DNA of 64,000 bases, taken from HXMU1420-13 sp034669965. Its GTDB lineage: Bacteria; Bacteroidota; Rhodothermia; Balneolales; Balneolaceae. The stretch lies in NCBI GenBank assembly GCA_034669965.1, contig JAXMOK010000013.1, forward strand, positions 1 through 64,000. The letters run 5' to 3'. Below, one piece after another: positions 33,803 to 43,318 of this stretch. How positions within the stretch are numbered: position 1 is the first letter of the stretch; every line of letters begins with the position of its first letter. The position numbers were made by a program, and so were the translations under genes. The notes under the pieces were generated by a model. The model ran no database searches, was not told the origin of the DNA, and saw nothing but the letters and a program-made list of their open reading frames with translations.

Positions 33803-36007
33803 ATGACGTATACGCTCAATAAAGAAGAAATTGAATCAATTTCGAATGGGTCTCACGGGGATCCTTTTTCGGTACTAGGGTTTCACAATATACAGCAGGG
33901 TAAATCAGAGAAATTAGTGCTCAGGGTGTTCAGGCCCGAAGCTAAATTGGTTTTTGTGAAAATAGGGAAAGCAAAACCGGTTGAATTGCAAAGAGTTTCG
34001 CCTGAGGGGTTGTTCGAGTATGTATTACCGCGTAGGAAAAACCCGGCGCCGTACACGTTAAGTATCAAGCCGCATAGCGGTGACGAATTTGAAATAAATG
34101 ATGCTTATGCATACGGTCGTATGATCAACGATTTTGATTTGCAGCTATGGGGCGAAGGGAATCACAAAAAAGCCTACGAGTTTATGGGCGCTCATCCCAA
34201 AGAAGTGGATGGCGTGAAGGGTATCCATTTTGTAGTGTCGGCGCCGAGTGCAACACGTGTTTCGGTTGTGGGACCGTTCAATAATTGGGATGGACGTGTT
34301 CATCGTATGCGTAAATATCACGATCAGGGTTTATGGGAGATTTTTATTCCACAAGTAACTCAGGGCGATGAGTACAAATATGAAATTAAATCGCCTGTGC
34401 AGGATCCTCCGTTACTAAAAGCCGATCCGTTTGCGTTTTATGCACAATTGCGTCCCGATACGGCCTCTAAAGTGTTTGATATTGAGGGCTACAACTGGAC
34501 TGATGATGAGTGGGTAACATCCAGAGAAGAACGCCAAGGCCTAGATAAGCCACTTTCGGTTTATGAAGTTCATGCAGGATCTTGGCGAAAAAAAGTAGGT
34601 GGCGATTCAGAGTATCTTTCCTATCGCGAACTTGCTCACGAATTGGTGCCCTATGTTAAAGATTTAGGATATACTCATATCGAGTTGCTACCTATAGCAG
34701 AGCACCCTTACGATCCATCTTGGGGATATCAAACTACAGGATACTATGCACCCACTAGCCGTTTTGGTACACCGCACGATTTTATGTATTTCGTAGATGA
34801 ATGCCACAAAGCTGGCATTGGCGTTATTGTTGATTGGGTGCCTGCCCACTTTGCTAAAGATGATCATGGGTTGCGTCGTTTTGATGGAACCGGACTTTAT
34901 GAGCATGAAGATGCTCGACAAGGAGAACATAAAGACTGGGGCACATGTATTTTTAATTTTGGTAGAACCGAGGTGCATAATTTCCTAATATCAAATGCGC
35001 TTTACTGGTGCGATAAGTTCCATATTGATGGTTTACGTGTAGACGCAGTAGCTTCTATGCTTTATCTCGATTATTCGCGCGAAGAAGGCGAATGGATCCC
35101 AAATAAGTATGGCGGGCGCGAAAATATCGAAGCCATCGATTTTCTTCGCAAGTTTAACGATTCGGTACACGAACATTTTCCCGGCACAATCACATTTGCC
35201 GAAGAGTCGACCTCTTGGGGCGGGGTTTCCAGGCCAACTCAAACCGGCGGACTTGGATTCGATTACAAATGGAATATGGGCTGGATGAATGATACGCTTG
35301 CATACATCGAAAAAGACCCATTGTATCGGAAATATCACCAAGGTGAACTTACTTTTTCTTTGATCTACGCCTTTAGCGAGAATTTTACACTGCCATTTTC
35401 GCACGATGAAGTAGTGCACATGAAGAATGCAATGCTCGCTAAAATGCCCGGCGACGATTGGCAAAAGTTTGCGAATTTACGATTACTTTATACATATATG
35501 TATGCACATCCCGGCAAGAAATTATTGTTTATGGGATGCGAGTTTGGGCAATGGGCAGAATGGAGCGAGTCAAAATCGCTTGATTGGCATTTATTAAACT
35601 GGGAGCAGCATCAGGGAGTGCAAAAAGTTATACGCGATTTAAATTCGCTAGTTAAAACAGAGAAAGCACTGTATGAAAACGATTTCGATTGGAGAGGCTT
35701 CGAATGGATTGACTTTAACGATGCAGATAATAGTATCGTATCATTTGTTCGGCGGGCAAAAGATACCGAGGACTTTTTAATAACCGTTCTTAACTTCACT
35801 CCTACCGTACATTACGATTATCAAGTAGGCGTGCCTGAAGCCTGCGAGTATGAAATTATTATGAATAGTGATTCGGAGTACTATGGCGGGAGCAATGTAG
35901 GCGATACGGTGTTGAAAGCAATACCCGGCGAATGGCAAAACCAATCGGCTAGTTTAAAGTTAACAGTTCCCCCATTAGCTGGCGTAATACTAAAACCTAA
36001 GAAGTAA
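33803..36007 (+). CDS. glgB: 1,4-alpha-glucan branching enzyme
   Basis: 734 residues, normal for bacterial GlgB. N-terminal N1 module (1-105), CBM48 (about 120-215, VVSAPSATRVSVVGPFNNWDGR), then the GH13 barrel. The catalytic nucleophile D414 (DGLRVDAV), acid/base E467 (FAEES) and D535 (SHDEV) are present, and a C-terminal beta domain ends at PPLAGVILKP. It adds alpha-1,6 branches to glycogen in the cytoplasm. malQ follows after 7 nt, so the genes share a transcript that probably runs on through the next two genes. Confidence 0.96.
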   Translation: MTYTLNKEEIESISNGSHGDPFSVLGFHNIQQGKSEKLVLRVFRPEAKLVFVKIGKAKPVELQRVSPEGLFEYVLPRRKNPAPYTLSIKPHSGDEFEINDAYAYGRMINDFDLQLWGEGNHKKAYEFMGAHPKEVDGVKGIHFVVSAPSATRVSVVGPFNNWDGRVHRMRKYHDQGLWEIFIPQVTQGDEYKYEIKSPVQDPPLLKADPFAFYAQLRPDTASKVFDIEGYNWTDDEWVTSREERQGLDKPLSVYEVHAGSWRKKVGGDSEYLSYRELAHELVPYVKDLGYTHIELLPIAEHPYDPSWGYQTTGYYAPTSRFGTPHDFMYFVDECHKAGIGVIVDWVPAHFAKDDHGLRRFDGTGLYEHEDARQGEHKDWGTCIFNFGRTEVHNFLISNALYWCDKFHIDGLRVDAVASMLYLDYSREEGEWIPNKYGGRENIEAIDFLRKFNDSVHEHFPGTITFAEESTSWGGVSRPTQTGGLGFDYKWNMGWMNDTLAYIEKDPLYRKYHQGELTFSLIYAFSENFTLPFSHDEVVHMKNAMLAKMPGDDWQKFANLRLLYTYMYAHPGKKLLFMGCEFGQWAEWSESKSLDWHLLNWEQHQGVQKVIRDLNSLVKTEKALYENDFDWRGFEWIDFNDADNSIVSFVRRAKDTEDFLITVLNFTPTVHYDYQVGVPEACEYEIIMNSDSEYYGGSNVGDTVLKAIPGEWQNQSASLKLTVPPLAGVILKPKK

Positions 36008-36014
36008 TTAATTT

Positions 36015-37520
36015 ATGAGATTTCCCCGTTCATGCGGCACATTGGTACATCCAACTTCATTTCCCGGCAAATACGGAATTGGTGATTTTGGATATGAGGC
36101 AAGAGAATTCATTAATTTTTTAGAGCAAACTCAACAAACTATTTGGCAGGTTTTACCCTTAACACCAACCGGTTATGGTAATTCTCCCTATGCAAGCTAT
36201 TCGGCTTTCGCTGGAAATGCTTATTTGATCAGTCCGGATGTTTTGGTTGAAAAAGGGTTGCTAACAAAAAAAGAAGTTAAAAAAGCAGAATTACCGTCTC
36301 GCCTAGAGGTAGATTATGAAGATGCTTTTAAAAATAAAGACGTGTTGTTTAGCATCGCTTGCGATCGGTTTTACATTGATCTTGACACTGTTGAGGAAAA
36401 AAAGTTTAACGCCTTTAAAAAAGAAAACAAACATTGGCTAGAAGATTACACCTTGTTTATGGCGTGCGGTAAGCATTATGGCATGCAGCCTTGGAATACT
36501 TGGGATGAGGATATTGCCCAGCGTAAACCGGCGGCAATTAAAAAGTATCAAAAAAAATTCAGTTCCGATATCAAGCTCCACAACTGGTTGCAATACGAAT
36601 TCTACAACCAATGGATGGTGCTAAAACAATACGCTAATACAAAAAACATCCGTGTTGTTGGAGATATCCCAATTTTTGTAGATCACAATAGTTCAGATGT
36701 TTGGGCGAATCCCAAGTATTTTGCTGTTGATGAGCAAGGCAATAGAATCCTGGTTGCAGGTGTTCCACCGGATTATTTTAGCGAAACAGGCCAGCTTTGG
36801 GGTAATCCTCAGTACGATTGGGCAGAGTTAGAGAAAGATGGTTTTTCTTGGTGGGTTAAGCGCTTCAAACATATGTTTACCCAATGTGACGCCATCCGTG
36901 TAGATCATTTTCGTGGTTTTGATGCCTATTGGGAAGTTAATGCAGATGAAACCACGGCAATTAACGGTAGATGGGTGGATGGCCCGGGCGAAAAATTATT
37001 CGATACCATTCTAAAAGAATGTGGCGAGCTGCCAATTATTGCTGAAGATTTAGGATTTGTAACCGAAGGTGTTGAAAAACTGCGCGATAAATACGCGTTT
37101 CCCGGCATGAAAATTATCCAGTTTGCTTTCGATGCAGACTCAACCAACAGTTTTCTGCCTCATAATTATCCGCAAAATAGCGTGGCCTATAGCGGAACGC
37201 ATGACAACGACACTTCTATCGGGTGGTACAATCAGGCACCGGAGAAAGAAAAGCATCATGCAAGAGTGTACACCAAATCGAATGGGAATCAGATTAATTG
37301 GGAATTTATCCGATTAGGAATGCTTTCGGTTTCAGATCAAGCGATATTCCCTCTTCAAGATTTTATGAATTTGGGTGGCGAGCATCGCATGAATTTCCCG
37401 GGTACTTCATCAGGCAACTGGTTATGGAGATATACCAACGAGATGTTACACCAGGTTGAGAAGCATCGAATTAACGAATTAATTGATCTTTCTAACAGAA
37501 AAATATCCTCTGAAAGCTGA
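36015..37520 (+). CDS. malQ: 4-alpha-glucanotransferase (amylomaltase)
   Basis: 501 residues of GH77. HPTSFPGKYGIGDFG near the N-terminus, WQVLPLTPTGYGNSPYAS, the nucleophile D297 in IRVDHFRGF, acid/base E344 in AEDLG, and the GTHDNDTS motif identify it. It transfers maltosyl and longer units between alpha-1,4-glucans. It works on the same polymer as glgB, 7 nt upstream, and glgP elsewhere in the window. A ComA-like gene follows after 56 nt. Confidence 0.95.
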   Translation: MRFPRSCGTLVHPTSFPGKYGIGDFGYEAREFINFLEQTQQTIWQVLPLTPTGYGNSPYASYSAFAGNAYLISPDVLVEKGLLTKKEVKKAELPSRLEVDYEDAFKNKDVLFSIACDRFYIDLDTVEEKKFNAFKKENKHWLEDYTLFMACGKHYGMQPWNTWDEDIAQRKPAAIKKYQKKFSSDIKLHNWLQYEFYNQWMVLKQYANTKNIRVVGDIPIFVDHNSSDVWANPKYFAVDEQGNRILVAGVPPDYFSETGQLWGNPQYDWAELEKDGFSWWVKRFKHMFTQCDAIRVDHFRGFDAYWEVNADETTAINGRWVDGPGEKLFDTILKECGELPIIAEDLGFVTEGVEKLRDKYAFPGMKIIQFAFDADSTNSFLPHNYPQNSVAYSGTHDNDTSIGWYNQAPEKEKHHARVYTKSNGNQINWEFIRLGMLSVSDQAIFPLQDFMNLGGEHRMNFPGTSSGNWLWRYTNEMLHQVEKHRINELIDLSNRKISSES

Positions 37521-37576
37521 GCCTTTAATAAAAGCGGTTATTTGAGTATATTCCATGCTTTCAAAATTTAAGATTT

Positions 37577-38398
37577 ATGCCTTTTTCGCTTAATAATTTA
37601 CCAAAGCGCACACTAAAACCAAGATCAGAAGGGGTTACCCTTGTTCTTGATAAAGGGTACAGTGTTCGTCAAACGGAAGATTTTTGTGATGTTTGCGCCG
37701 ACTATATTGATGTTGTAAAACTCGGATGGGGAACATCTTATGTAACCCCAAGGCTCGAAGATAAGCTAAATGTTTATCGCCAAGCCGGCATTCCTGTGTA
37801 TTTCGGGGGTACGCTTTTCGAGGCGTATATGCTTCGTAATCAATTAGATGCATACATAAAATTGCTCGACAGATATGAAATTGATTGCCTCGAAGTTTCG
37901 AACGGTACCATTTGGATATCGGATGATAAGAAGCAGCAAATCATTCGTGATCTGAGTAAAGATTATCGTGTGTTATCAGAAGTTGGGTCGAAAAACCCAA
38001 ACGAGGTTATTCCACCTTACAAGTGGGTAAAAGTAATTGAAAAAGAATTAGAAGCCGGTGCCTACAAAGTGATTTGTGAAGCGCGCGAAAGCGGAACAGT
38101 TGGTGTTTTCAGACCCAACGGCGAAGTCAGATCAGGCTTAATTGAAGAAATTACCGATCAAATTCCGGTTGAAAAACTAATTTTTGAAGCTCCTAAGAAA
38201 GAGCAACAAGTTTGGTTCATCCGTAAATACGGTAGCAATGTAAATCTTGGGAATATCCAACCCGAAGAAGTAATTCCACTCGAAACCCTTCGACTAGGGT
38301 TACGCAGCGATACTCTAATGGATTTTTATTCGCTGGATGAAAACAGCGAACTCGATCAGGTAATCAAAGAGAATACAATCTCAAACAAAGAGAACTAA
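37577..38398 (+). CDS. Phosphosulfolactate synthase (ComA-like)
   Basis: 273 residues of the ComA family, which adds sulfite to phosphoenolpyruvate to give (2R)-phosphosulfolactate. Recognisable stretches are VTLVLDKG, DYIDVVKLGWGTS, the AGIPVYFGGTLFE strand, CLEVSNGT and VLSEVGSKNP, the family backbone of the TIM-like barrel. It lies 6 nt upstream of the glycogen-synthase-like gene, inside the glycogen cluster. ComA serves coenzyme M in methanogens; in this bacterium its product may lead to sulfolactate or sulfonolipid precursors. That role is inference only. Confidence 0.87.
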   Translation: MPFSLNNLPKRTLKPRSEGVTLVLDKGYSVRQTEDFCDVCADYIDVVKLGWGTSYVTPRLEDKLNVYRQAGIPVYFGGTLFEAYMLRNQLDAYIKLLDRYEIDCLEVSNGTIWISDDKKQQIIRDLSKDYRVLSEVGSKNPNEVIPPYKWVKVIEKELEAGAYKVICEARESGTVGVFRPNGEVRSGLIEEITDQIPVEKLIFEAPKKEQQVWFIRKYGSNVNLGNIQPEEVIPLETLRLGLRSDTLMDFYSLDENSELDQVIKENTISNKEN

Positions 38399-38404
38399 TT
38401 ATTT

Positions 38405-39208
38405 ATGAAAATTTTATACGCGGCGGCAGAAATATCTCCATTTGCAAGAATGACTTATACCGCCGATTTGTTGAGGTTCCTACCGGCGTCTCTTCAGGAC
38501 AAAGGATTTGAAATTCGAATATTATTGCCAAAATACGGCACCATTAACGACCGCCGTAACCGACTTCATGAAGTAATTCGGCTCTCAGGAATTGAAGTTG
38601 AAGTTGGCGACACTTGCGAGAGCATGAAAATTAAAGTGGCAAGTATCCCGAATGCGAAATTGCAGGTGTATTTTCTCGATAACGACACCTATTTCAAGCG
38701 TAAAGGGATGTTCATTAATCCGAAAACAGAGAAATTTTACCCGGATAACGCAGAACGTTTAGCCTTCTACAATAAAGGAGTGCTTGAAACAGTTATGAAG
38801 CTCGGTTGGCAGCCGGATATCATCCACTGCCACGATTGGCCTGCCGGTTTAATTCCATTGTTAGTTAAAACTAAATACAAGGACGAAGAAATCTTCAAGA
38901 ACACGCAAATCGTTTACAATTTGCACCACCCTGAGAATAAAGGGCATGGAGATTCTTCTAAAATTTTGGAATTACTTGGGCTGCCTGAAGACATAAACAT
39001 AAAAGAGCTAACCGACGATGGAAAGGTTGATTTGCTAAAGCTTGGTCTCATGTTTAGCGATCATGTTGTAACGGGTAATTACCTTCGTGATGAATTTGAT
39101 GAGATATTCAAAGAACTAGGAATTACACCAAAGCAAATTCAAGGATCGCCGGAAGACGTTTCCAGCAAGTTCGCCGATTATTATCGACAAATTGCCGAAA
39201 AAGAATAA
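38405..39208 (+). CDS. Half-length glycogen/starch synthase-like protein (GT5 N-terminal domain)
   Basis: 267 residues, whereas GlgA has about 480. It starts KILYAAAEISPFARMTYTADLLRFLP (broken here only by its length: AAAEISPF then ARMTYTADLL), which aligns with the ADP-glucose-binding KTGGLADV region of GlgA but has lost the KTGG lysine motif. DIIHCHDWPAGLIPLL and IVYNLHHPENKG are also GT5 features. The C-terminal GT-B half is absent. It may be a non-catalytic subunit or bind a sugar nucleotide. It overlaps nothing: 6 nt after the ComA-like gene, 20 nt before a lipoprotein gene. Confidence 0.8.
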   Translation: MKILYAAAEISPFARMTYTADLLRFLPASLQDKGFEIRILLPKYGTINDRRNRLHEVIRLSGIEVEVGDTCESMKIKVASIPNAKLQVYFLDNDTYFKRKGMFINPKTEKFYPDNAERLAFYNKGVLETVMKLGWQPDIIHCHDWPAGLIPLLVKTKYKDEEIFKNTQIVYNLHHPENKGHGDSSKILELLGLPEDINIKELTDDGKVDLLKLGLMFSDHVVTGNYLRDEFDEIFKELGITPKQIQGSPEDVSSKFADYYRQIAEKE

Positions 39209-39228
39209 AACATCAAGATTTTTACTTA

Positions 39229-40452
39229 ATGATTAATAAAAACAAAGCTGCCCAATCAAGGCAGCTTGTATTTTCTATACTGTTATCATTTATCCTGTTA
39301 TCCTGTGAAGAGAGCGGAACAGTTGGCGCCGGATTTATCAACGAATCAGAAATTGTAGCCGATACCATAATGGTTTCAGAGTTACCCATCAAGTCGGTTG
39401 ACCCTTACTTAGGGAAGCTTACATACTCTGCAACAGGTGCTTTTAACGATCCCATTTTAGGTGAAGTCAATGCAATGGCATTATTTAAACCTTCAATAAT
39501 TCAAGGCGATATTGGCGACCTTCCTATGGATACAAAAGCATTGCTTCGCCTTAATATTGATATCGAAAATATTTACGGCAGACAGGATCGAGAAGCTAGA
39601 TTTAAAGTATTGCGGGTTGCTGATTTTTGGAGAGGATCTGCTTTTAAAAGGAGTGATGAAGTTTCTGTTGTTGAAAGTGATGGCGGCCCTATTGAGCAAC
39701 AAGTAGGTGAATTTACTTTAGCAGATTTTGATACAACAGGATTTGCAGAACTAGAACTGAGCGGAAATTGGAAATCAGATTTCATCCGGTTTTATAATAA
39801 CGATGATGCAAATCGCGATTCTGTATATCGACACGAAGATTTTGGTTTAGCCATTGTGCCTGAAGACGATGCTAATGAAATTATTTATGCTCGAATTAGT
39901 ACTTCCCGATTATTATTAATCGACCCGGCAGATGAAGACACAACAACAAACATCATGCTTGATTGGGCAACCGATATAGACATTACCGGTGGCACAGCGC
40001 CAGCTAATAATGTGGTATTGTCTAATCTTTACGATCAATATCTGCAGTTCAACTTTACCGATATTGCCCAAAATTTAGATAACAATAATTTTGTACGAGC
40101 TGAATTGGTATTAACAGCTAACGAAAATGCGCTTCAAAATTCGCTTACTGAAAACGAAGAGCGCTTTGAAACCCCACCATTTAGAATCCAATTAGGGCCA
40201 TCAAGCGATATTGCTTATGATCTTGGCTTTAATACCATTAGTTCCACTGCATCTTATGATGAAGGGAAATATCGATTCGATATTACTGAACTTTTTAACG
40301 CCAGTATTTTTGCAGATACCGATATTACAGAAGTGTATCTATACGCCGGCCAAAATTCGGGTTATCTTTCCTTCAGCTCCTTTTTTGATGTAACCGCTGA
40401 TGCAGCTAATGCTCCGAAAATCATAATCTTTAATCTGGAAAACGAGGAGTAA
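39229..40452 (+). CDS. Lipoprotein, possibly DUF4270-like
   Basis: 407 residues. A lipoprotein signal ends in LLSFILLSC, with the acylated cysteine at residue 26. The rest is beta-rich and acidic, with repeats of the kind ALLRLNIDI, TGFAELELSGNW, ARISTSRLLL and AELVLTANEN. That layout resembles the DUF4270 lipoproteins of Bacteroidota; this is a tentative match. No enzymatic motif was found. It is followed after 4 nt by a barrel protein, then by a TPR protein, so it may belong to an outer-membrane group. Confidence 0.65.
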   Translation: MINKNKAAQSRQLVFSILLSFILLSCEESGTVGAGFINESEIVADTIMVSELPIKSVDPYLGKLTYSATGAFNDPILGEVNAMALFKPSIIQGDIGDLPMDTKALLRLNIDIENIYGRQDREARFKVLRVADFWRGSAFKRSDEVSVVESDGGPIEQQVGEFTLADFDTTGFAELELSGNWKSDFIRFYNNDDANRDSVYRHEDFGLAIVPEDDANEIIYARISTSRLLLIDPADEDTTTNIMLDWATDIDITGGTAPANNVVLSNLYDQYLQFNFTDIAQNLDNNNFVRAELVLTANENALQNSLTENEERFETPPFRIQLGPSSDIAYDLGFNTISSTASYDEGKYRFDITELFNASIFADTDITEVYLYAGQNSGYLSFSSFFDVTADAANAPKIIIFNLENEE

Positions 40453-40456
40453 TACG

Positions 40457-41755
40457 ATGAAAAACCTTGTATTCCCGATACTACTTATTGTTTGTTTACT
40501 GTCAACGAACGCAAACGCGCAAACAGGCAACTCTGCCGAGGCTCGTGGCGGTTCTATTTATTCATCTATTGGGGTGGGTTATCCCGTTGATGTAACTTCT
40601 GCAGGGCTTAAAGCTCAAGGCATTTTGGGTTTAACCAATATAAACCGAGAAACCAGCAGTTTGGCCAACCCGGGCCTTTGGGCAAGTACTTTTTATAGTC
40701 AGGCCTCAACAGGGGTTCAGTTAACACGTGCAAATGTAGAAAATTCTGCATCTTCGGGTACCAATGTTAACTTGCAAACCGGGTACTTGCATCTCCTTTT
40801 CCCATTAAAACCGGGTAAAATCGGAATGTCGGTAGGTATGTATCCTGTAACTCGGGCTAATTTTAAATCAGTAAATACAAAAACATTTAATTCTACGGCT
40901 AATACCGAGCTCGAATACACCAACGAAGTACAGAGTTTTGGCGGGATTAATAAGTTTGAAGTAGGTTTTGCTTTCAAATTAGGTGAGAACTTCTCGATTG
41001 GGTATGCCCCATCAATTGCGTTCTTGACACTTAAAAACTCCGAAGCACTCGATTTTAATGTTTCAGGTTTTGCTGATCATTCGCAGGAAATCGATTATAA
41101 TGGAAATGCATTTGCCCAACGTTTTGGTTTTACCGGTACTTTCAAAAGTATTTTAAGAGAAACAGATACGTTTTCTTTTGGTGGCACTTTAAATCTGCCT
41201 TATACCATAGATGCAAAAAGGACTTTCAGCGCAATTAAAAATGTGCGCGGTGCCGAGCAAGAAGTAACCATTAACGGAGCTGAAGATCAAAATGGCGATA
41301 TTGACATGCCAATGGAAGCGTCTTTCGGTCTTGGATACTCGCCAAATAATCTATTTAATCTTGCTGTTGAAGCCGAATTACAGAAATGGTCTGAATTTTC
41401 GAACGCATTAGATCCAAGTTCACAGAAACTAATGAATGACCGTAAGAAAATTGGCTTTGGTGGGCAATACCATCCGTATCGAAAAAATTTAGATACTTTT
41501 TTATCAGGTTTTAAATATGCCGCAGGTATATCTTACGACACAGGACACCTAAATATTCTTGACCAAAACATTGAAACACTTTGGTTAAATACAGGATTTG
41601 GAATACCTTCGAAGGTTGCTTCTTTCGTGGACTTTAGTTTCCAGTATGGATTTAGAGGAACAACCGATAATAATTTATTTAAAGAACGCATTTGGACCGT
41701 GGGGATGTCGGTTAATTTAACAGAACTTATGTTCGTTCGTCCAAAGCTTAGATAA
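40457..41755 (+). CDS. Outer-membrane beta-barrel protein (FadL/OMPP1-like)
   Basis: 432 residues. The signal peptide covers about 1-21 (VFPILLIVCLLSTNANAQ). The mature start has SSIGVGYPVDVTSAG and NRETSSLANPGLWAS, typical of the FadL-like barrels of Bacteroidota that begin with a region about gene order and asparagine-rich turns. Long amphipathic strands follow (LHLLFPLKPGKIGMSVGMYPV, split by glycines), and the end is a terminal strand of TELMFVRPKL. It probably transports hydrophobic molecules or has a structural role. Four nt after the lipoprotein gene. Confidence 0.72.
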   Translation: MKNLVFPILLIVCLLSTNANAQTGNSAEARGGSIYSSIGVGYPVDVTSAGLKAQGILGLTNINRETSSLANPGLWASTFYSQASTGVQLTRANVENSASSGTNVNLQTGYLHLLFPLKPGKIGMSVGMYPVTRANFKSVNTKTFNSTANTELEYTNEVQSFGGINKFEVGFAFKLGENFSIGYAPSIAFLTLKNSEALDFNVSGFADHSQEIDYNGNAFAQRFGFTGTFKSILRETDTFSFGGTLNLPYTIDAKRTFSAIKNVRGAEQEVTINGAEDQNGDIDMPMEASFGLGYSPNNLFNLAVEAELQKWSEFSNALDPSSQKLMNDRKKIGFGGQYHPYRKNLDTFLSGFKYAAGISYDTGHLNILDQNIETLWLNTGFGIPSKVASFVDFSFQYGFRGTTDNNLFKERIWTVGMSVNLTELMFVRPKLR

Positions 41756-41821
41756 ATTTAAAGTAATAATTGAAATACAAGCCGAGTTTATATACCGAAC
41801 TAACGAATAAATAACAGAGCA

Positions 41822-43162
41822 ATGAAAGTACTATATACAATATTAGGGATTATGTTGGTTGGTGCCTCTGGATTACAGGCCCAAGAAGATTGTAATCCGA
41901 ATCCACCACAAGGAATGCAGGAAATAGCTGCTTATTCTATTTTTCAAGGGAACTATACTAATGGGGATTACCCATTCGCGCTAACATATGGCCGGTGGAT
42001 GTTATGCAAAAAGCCTCGCGAAATTGAGGGTATTCCTGCAGGGCGTTTTAGCCTGGCTACCCAATTCAACAAACTGATTAGAATTTATTCCGAAATTGGT
42101 TTATCAAAAAGCGACCCAAGCGAAAAAGAAGCATATCTTGATACCGCACAGTATATCTTTGCAGATATGTTCGAAGAGTTTTCGGATGAAGAAGTGGACA
42201 AGTATGAACTACTTCAACGCCGTGGCAGATTCTATCTTGAAAATTACAATAATATCGAAAACGGTTTACAAAAAGCATATGCTGATTTCGAACAAATGTT
42301 TGAGATGAATGCAGAGCAAACTACCACATTAGCGGATGGATACTATATTCGAGTAATGGTAGACAATATGTCGCGCGATGATGCAAGAAAAGATGAGTTA
42401 ATTGAAACCATCGATACTGCACGCCCATTTGCAAATGCAGAAATTCAGGCATTCTTCGACGAAACCTTAGACGATGCATTTTCATCGCCGGAAGAGCGAC
42501 TTGAGTTTTGTGGTGGTAAGCTAGAAGAAAATCCAAATTCACTTTCTGATTTAGAATGTGTAGCTGATGCTTACGAGGCATTGGATATGCAAGCTGAGCT
42601 TATTGAAACCTTAAAAAAGATTCATGAGCTAAACCCAACTTTCGACTCAGCATTAAAATTAGCCGATGTTGAAAAAGGTAATGCCCAATATGCAGCAGCA
42701 GCCGAGCTTTATACCGAAGCATTAGAAAGAGCAACCAACGATAAAGACAAAAAAGAAATCAATATCGATCTTGCTGATGTAAATGTTTCGATGGGGAACT
42801 TACGAGCCGCAAAGCGATACATCGAGGCCGCTATTGCAGTGGATCCAAATTATGGATTGGCCTACATCAAAAAGGCTGCGTTATACGGTCAGGCGGTTAC
42901 CAGTTGTACTTCAGATCGTAAACTCGAACCATTCGACAAAGTTGTTTACTGGTTGGTAATAGATTACTTGAACAAAGCAAAACAAGTTGATGCTTCAACT
43001 ACTAACACGGTGAACAGCCAAATGGCAACGTACGAAGCAGTAACGCCAACAACCGAGGATAAGTTTTTTACTCTTGGTTATGAACAAGGTCAAAGTGTAC
43101 GTGTAGACAATTCATTAAATAGTTGTTACAGCTGGATAAATGAATCTACTACTGTTAGATAA
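41822..43162 (+). CDS. Exported TPR-repeat protein
   Basis: 446 residues. The signal peptide covers about 1-20 (ILGIMLVGASGLQAQ). The rest is mostly alpha-helical with several tetratricopeptide-type pairs, best seen at about 235-360 (ALKLADVEKGNAQYAAAAEL, EINIDLADVNVSMGNLRAAKRYIEAAIAV split by turns). Scattered cysteines (C24, C63, and in CTSDRKL) may form disulfides. The protein is probably periplasmic, acting as a scaffold. It is last in the lipoprotein-barrel-TPR run and is followed by an intrinsic terminator. Confidence 0.78.
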   Translation: MKVLYTILGIMLVGASGLQAQEDCNPNPPQGMQEIAAYSIFQGNYTNGDYPFALTYGRWMLCKKPREIEGIPAGRFSLATQFNKLIRIYSEIGLSKSDPSEKEAYLDTAQYIFADMFEEFSDEEVDKYELLQRRGRFYLENYNNIENGLQKAYADFEQMFEMNAEQTTTLADGYYIRVMVDNMSRDDARKDELIETIDTARPFANAEIQAFFDETLDDAFSSPEERLEFCGGKLEENPNSLSDLECVADAYEALDMQAELIETLKKIHELNPTFDSALKLADVEKGNAQYAAAAELYTEALERATNDKDKKEINIDLADVNVSMGNLRAAKRYIEAAIAVDPNYGLAYIKKAALYGQAVTSCTSDRKLEPFDKVVYWLVIDYLNKAKQVDASTTNTVNSQMATYEAVTPTTEDKFFTLGYEQGQSVRVDNSLNSCYSWINESTTVR

Positions 43163-43193
43163 TTTGCTATCAGTTAAAACATTTGTATCTTTT
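43163..43193 (+). promoter_or_regulatory. Possible Bacteroidota-type promoter before rho leader
   Basis: TTTG at 43163-43166, a 19-nt spacer, and TATCTTTT at 43186-43193 (one mismatch to TAnnTTTG). It starts right after the TPR stop and lies 16 nt before an intrinsic terminator, so any transcript would meet it at once. Confidence 0.45.
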
Positions 43194-43208
43194 CCCATCT
43201 TCTGAAAT

Positions 43209-43241
43209 GGGTGCAGAGTTTAATCTGCACCCCCTTTTTTT
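43209..43241 (+). terminator. Intrinsic terminator between TPR gene and rho
   Basis: GGGTGCAGA (43209-43217) pairs with TCTGCACCC (43224-43232), 6-nt loop, then CC and seven T. Serves as the TPR operon end and possibly as an attenuator for rho. Confidence 0.88.
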
Positions 43242-43318
43242 CGCTCTCCTTTTTAAATCAAAGTACCGTCACATACTGCTTTTCCAATTAGGAGACTTGA
43301 AATTCGATAATTCCATTC

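Noticed and set aside
35033..35464. Minus-strand frame of 143 residues inside glgB
   Set aside because: Antisense shadow of the branching enzyme.
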